Shown here one piece after another: positions 60,985 to 64,000 of a DNA stretch of 64,000 bases; position 1 is the stretch's first letter; each line of letters begins with the position of its first letter. Below the pieces are notes generated by a model. That model worked only from the letters and a program-made list of their open reading frames with translations, searched no databases and was not told the origin of the DNA. A program made the translations under genes and the position numbers. The stretch is from Micromonospora sp. PLK6-60 (lineage in GTDB: Bacteria > Actinomycetota > Actinomycetes > Mycobacteriales > Micromonosporaceae), in contig NZ_JAIOAA010000001.1 in the NCBI RefSeq assembly GCF_019890675.1, positions 620,001 to 684,000 on the forward strand, written 5' to 3'.

Positions 60985-61325
60985 TAGGCCACCTCCCGGC
61001 GCCGTTGCCCGCCCGTGGCCACCCACCGGTCGAGGGTCGCGTGCAGCACCACGAGGCAGCCCGCCAGGATGTCGCAGCGGTCCTCGGCGGACAGTTCGGT
61101 CAGGTCGAGGTCGGCGAGAACCTGGCGCTGCACGTCCAGGCAGGACCGCGACCACGCCGCCAGGTCCGGGCGCTCGCGGATCAGGCGGAAGTAGTCGTCG
61201 TACTCCGCCTTGCTGGAGCCGCCCGTCGCCGGGTCGGGCATCCGGCCGTCGACCGGCAGGGTGATGGGGGTGATGGGCCCGTACTCCGCGAGCGGGGTTT
61301 CGGCCGTCGGCCGGTCAGCGGGCAT
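60984..61325 (-). CDS. small hypothetical protein
   Basis: A 113-residue product with a proline-rich N-terminus (LAEYGPITPITLPVDGRMPDP) and a helical second half (DDYFRLIRERPDLAAWSRSCLDVQRQVLADL). No recognised family. ATG at 61325 has GGAGGAC upstream and overlaps the FAD-oxidoreductase stop by 11 nt, while the stop overlaps the next GTG by 1 nt. Tight coupling on both sides argues for a stoichiometric partner in the same pathway. Confidence 0.7.
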   Translation of the reverse strand: MPADRPTAETPLAEYGPITPITLPVDGRMPDPATGGSSKAEYDDYFRLIRERPDLAAWSRSCLDVQRQVLADLDLTELSAEDRCDILAGCLVVLHATLDRWVATGGQRRREVA

Positions 61326-62958
61326 GTCCGTCCTCCAAGTCGCGCAGCACCACGTCGCTCGCGTTGCGGCCGGGTACCCCGAAGACGCCCCCGCCTGGAC
61401 GGGTACCGGAGCCGCAGAGGTACAGGCGTGGGACGGGTGTGCGATAGTCGGGGTACCCGGCGACGGGTCGGCCCGCGAACAGGTCGCGGGGCGACATCGC
61501 GCCGTGGTAAAGGTTTCCGCCCGGCAGCCCGAAGTCGCGCTCCAGGTCCACCGGGGTGTGCATCCTGCGGTCGACGACGGACGCCGTCAGGCCCGGCAGG
61601 TACGACTCCATGTACGCCAGCACCTGGTCGGCGAAGGCCTCCCGCGCCTCGTCCCAGGTGGTGTCGGCGAGCGTGTACGGGACGTACTGGAGGTAGACGC
61701 TCATGACGTGCCGGCCGGGCGGGGCGAGGCCGGGGTCCAGGACGGTGGGGACCGTGCACTCCACCTGCGGCTCGCTGGGCAGCAGGCCCTGGGCGGCCTC
61801 GGCGTGGATCCGGTCCAGGTGGTCGAGGCTGGGAATGAGCATCAGCGTGCCGCGCAGGTGCGGACCCGCGGGGTCGAGGCCGCGGACCTCCGGGAGCCGG
61901 TCGAGGGCCAGGTGCATCTTGGCGACCACCCCCGGGTAGTCGGCGCCGGCGACCACGCTGCGGTAGGCGACGGGCACGGCGTCGGCGTCCAGCAGGCGCA
62001 GGAACGTCGTCCGCGGGTCGGCCGCCGAGACGATCGCCCGCGCGGTGAGCCGGGCGCCGTCGTCCAGCTCGACCGCCTCGGCGCCGTCCGGTCCGGTCCG
62101 GATTCGGTCCACCGACCGGCCGGTGAGGATGTCCACCCCGTACTCCCGGCAGGCGGCGGCGAGCGCCTGGGTGATCCCGCCCATGCCGCCCTTGACGTGA
62201 CCCCACGCCGGCCGGCCCCACTCACCGGTGGTGAGCTGGTGGTAGAGCATGAGGTACGCGGTGCCGGGAGTGGACGGTCCGCCGTCGACGCCGGTGGTGC
62301 CCTCGGTGCAGAGCGGCACCTTGACCTCGTCGGACTCGAACCAGTCGTCGAGCAGCTCCCGCGCGCTGCCGAACAGCGCCGTCACGAGCAGCCGCAGATC
62401 CGCGTCGGGCAGGTCGGTGGCCGTGCGCAGCACGGCCTTCAACGCCGGTATGTCGTCGAACAGCGGGGTCCGCGACGGGCCGACCAGGTACGGCTCCACC
62501 ACCTTGGCGAGCCGCCGCATCGTCCGCCCGTACTCGGCGTACGCCTTGGCGTCCCGCGCCGAGTACCTGCTGATCTCGGTGGCGTTGGCGACCTCGTCGG
62601 CGCCCAGGGTCAGACTCCGGCCGCCGGGGAAGAGTGCCGTCACGGACGGGTCCCGGGCGATGACCTCCAGGCCGTGCCGGGCCAGGCCCAGGTCGTCGAT
62701 GATCTGCTGCGGAAACAGCGCCGTCACCAGACTCGCCGTGGAGAAACGGTAACCGGGAATCAATTCCTCGGTGACGCAGGCGCCGCCCACGACATCGCGT
62801 CGCTCGACGACGGCGACCCGCCGACCGCTGCGCGCGAGGTAAGCCGCGCACACGAGTCCGTTGTGACCACCGCCGACAATGACGGCATCGTACGGTGTGG
62901 TATGCAGCTTTGTTGAATTCACCCTGCCATGGTCATGGCGGTGCGTATCTGGTCGCAT
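61315..62958 (-). CDS. FAD-dependent phytoene-desaturase-like oxidoreductase
   Basis: A 547-residue (or 535) flavoprotein of the amine-oxidase/carotenoid-desaturase superfamily. YDAVIVGGGHNGLVCAAYLARSG is the dinucleotide motif followed by VVERRDVVGGACVTEE, and the C-terminal LYLCGSGTRPGGGVFGVPGRN is the closing FAD site. Likely desaturates or oxidises a lipid-like or amino-acid-derived substrate. The start is ambiguous: ATG at 62958 has GAAGGGCGG at a long distance, GTG at 62922 lacks a good site. It follows the ATP-grasp gene and precedes the two unknown small proteins. Confidence 0.85.
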   Translation of the reverse strand: MRPDTHRHDHGRVNSTKLHTTPYDAVIVGGGHNGLVCAAYLARSGRRVAVVERRDVVGGACVTEELIPGYRFSTASLVTALFPQQIIDDLGLARHGLEVIARDPSVTALFPGGRSLTLGADEVANATEISRYSARDAKAYAEYGRTMRRLAKVVEPYLVGPSRTPLFDDIPALKAVLRTATDLPDADLRLLVTALFGSARELLDDWFESDEVKVPLCTEGTTGVDGGPSTPGTAYLMLYHQLTTGEWGRPAWGHVKGGMGGITQALAAACREYGVDILTGRSVDRIRTGPDGAEAVELDDGARLTARAIVSAADPRTTFLRLLDADAVPVAYRSVVAGADYPGVVAKMHLALDRLPEVRGLDPAGPHLRGTLMLIPSLDHLDRIHAEAAQGLLPSEPQVECTVPTVLDPGLAPPGRHVMSVYLQYVPYTLADTTWDEAREAFADQVLAYMESYLPGLTASVVDRRMHTPVDLERDFGLPGGNLYHGAMSPRDLFAGRPVAGYPDYRTPVPRLYLCGSGTRPGGGVFGVPGRNASDVVLRDLEDGHAR

Positions 62959-63014
62959 CTTTGAAACTGCCGCCCTTCGTGAATGGCGCCGGTATTCGAA
63001 AGGAATTCAACTCG

Positions 63015-64000
63015 TCAATCGATCGGTCGGCCGCGCACCCGTAGCAGGGTGCCGAGCTCGTCCAGCGCGTGCTGGCAGGCCGCCTCGTCGGCGCCGACGG
63101 CGAAGCCGGCGGCCAGCCGGCCGTCCACGAACGACCGCGGTGGGAGCAGCAGCCGCTGGCCCGGCCCGGCGAGGATGGTGCATTCCCAGATGCCGGCCGG
63201 CAGGCCGGCCGGATCGAGCCGCAGCTCCTCCACAACGAGGTCGTGCGGCGGGTAGTAGAACCGCACGGCGGCGGTGGACCGGCGGCGCGGGGTGAGGTCC
63301 GGCAGCTCGTCCACGGCCAGCCGGCCGGCGGCCACGGCCAGGTCGATCCCGGTGGCCAGCAGCCCGACGTACGTGATCATGTCGCCGCCCAGCCGCCCGT
63401 TCACCTCGATGATGCGGGGGCCCTTCGCGGTCAGCCGCACCTCGGTGTGGGTGACGCCGTGCGTGAAACCCAACGCGGTGTGGGCCGACTGCACCACCGC
63501 CCGCAGCCGCTCGTCGCGCAGCAGCGGGTCGTCGGCGGTGACGACGTGCCCCGTCTCCTCGAACGTCGGGGCGAGGCGCTGCTCCTTGTGCGAGATGAAG
63601 GCGGGCCGGACCTCACCGCGCCACACCACCGAGTCGACGGTGATCTCCGGGCCGTCCAGGTACTCCTCGACGAGCACCCCTTCGGCGAATCGGGGCGCGT
63701 CGGTCACGTGCGCGCCGTCGGCGAAGGCGAACTCGGCCTCCAGCTGCTCGGGTCGGTCGATCCGGGTGACCCCCTCGCTGCCGGCGAGCGCCCGGGGCTT
63801 GAGCACCACCGGGTAGCCGATCTGCGCGGCGGCTCGGCCCGCGCCCGCCGCGTCGGCCACCGCGACGGAGCGGACCGCGCCCGCCCCGGCGGCGGCCATC
63901 CGCTCCCGGGTCAGCCGCTTGTCCCGGCAGGCGAGGACGGCGTCGGGGGTGCTGGTGGGCAGCCCCAGCGCGGCCGCGATCCGCGCCGCGGCCCAGATCC
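63015..64000 (-). CDS. ATP-grasp ligase (N-terminus outside window)
   Basis: C-terminal 328 residues of an ATP-grasp enzyme of the carbamoyl-phosphate-synthetase/amino-acid ligase type. The first visible part is AARIAAALGLPTSTPDAV with CRDKRLTRERM, then the ATP-binding YPVVLKPRALAGSEGVTRI, VEEYLDGPEITVDSVV and the metal site IIEVNGRLGGD. About 90-120 N-terminal residues are beyond base 64000. Such enzymes join amino acids or acyl groups through acyl-phosphates, so it may link the peripheral group made by this operon. The stop is 57 nt before the next gene. Confidence 0.88.
   Translation of the reverse strand, partial: IWAAARIAAALGLPTSTPDAVLACRDKRLTRERMAAAGAGAVRSVAVADAAGAGRAAAQIGYPVVLKPRALAGSEGVTRIDRPEQLEAEFAFADGAHVTDAPRFAEGVLVEEYLDGPEITVDSVVWRGEVRPAFISHKEQRLAPTFEETGHVVTADDPLLRDERLRAVVQSAHTALGFTHGVTHTEVRLTAKGPRIIEVNGRLGGDMITYVGLLATGIDLAVAAGRLAVDELPDLTPRRRSTAAVRFYYPPHDLVVEELRLDPAGLPAGIWECTILAGPGQRLLLPPRSFVDGRLAAGFAVGADEAACQHALDELGTLLRVRGRPID

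Overview
The window is high-GC actinomycete DNA (near 72 percent GC by eye, strong third-position GC bias, GTG starts, ATGA/GTGA gene overlaps). Gene content suggests Micromonosporaceae or a close relative; I did not run a taxonomic comparison. Most of it is one secondary-metabolite cluster of the enediyne type. Both ends are cut: the first gene (UDP-glucose dehydrogenase) lacks its start and the last (ATP-grasp) lacks its N-terminus, so the cluster may extend past the window.

Layout. 0-11.3 kb: sugar-nucleotide genes (UDP-glucose dehydrogenase, UDP-glucuronate decarboxylase, dTDP-glucose 4,6-dehydratase, sugar C-methyltransferase, radical-type 3-dehydratase) and two related GT-B glycosyltransferases. 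11.3-15.2 kb: a membrane protein, a DUF574 methyltransferase, an APH-fold kinase, a short GntR regulator and small ORFs, with no clear role in the pathway. 15.3-18.6 kb: two 14-TM MFS exporters. 18.8-25.5 kb: an overlapping operon of acyl-CoA ligase, YcaO, TfuA and M1 aminopeptidase. 25.5-28.1 kb: a DesI/DesII-like pair. 28.2-45.4 kb: the enediyne core, with a chorismate-mutase-like protein, an AhpD-like protein, two DUF1702 (UnbL) proteins, the iterative PKS PksE, its hotdog thioesterase, flavin reductase, P450, UnbV, UnbU, a small helper protein and a GMC oxidoreductase. 45.5-48.5 kb: SCP2 protein, epimerase/reductase, cupin, an HFCD-type flavoprotein and a 43-residue peptide gene that looks like a RiPP precursor. 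48.7-52.5 kb: 2,3-dehydratase, 3-ketoreductase and a second 3-dehydratase. 52.6-64 kb: CxxC flavoprotein, ABM-like protein, class V aminotransferase, two SDRs, an A-T-R NRPS module with MbtH, two unknown proteins, a phytoene-desaturase-like oxidoreductase and an ATP-grasp enzyme.

How the genes fit together. PksE and the thioesterase should make the polyene precursor. The UnbL/V/U proteins, P450, flavin reductase and GMC oxidase are the accessory set that, from family knowledge, goes with nine-membered enediyne cores. The sugar genes can supply a UDP-pentose and dTDP-deoxyhexoses lacking oxygen at C-2/C-3 and perhaps C-4, for the two glycosyltransferases. The A-T-R/MbtH block and the minus-strand operon at 59.6-64 kb probably build a further acyl or amino-acid-derived group.

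The most unusual feature is a set of RiPP/sulfur-type genes inside the enediyne cluster: YcaO plus TfuA (the thioamide-forming pair), a peptidase, an HFCD flavoprotein (the cysteine-decarboxylase family of EpiD/TvaF), a short Cys-containing peptide behind a strong ribosome-binding site and followed by an attenuator-like hairpin, and a TrxR-like CxxC flavoprotein. A 16-bp motif of the form GCAATYCNNGAGWKGC recurs at six intergenic sites from 5.6 to 56.2 kb, which argues that these scattered blocks share regulation. No tRNA, rRNA, CRISPR array, intact insertion sequence or enediyne apoprotein gene was seen.
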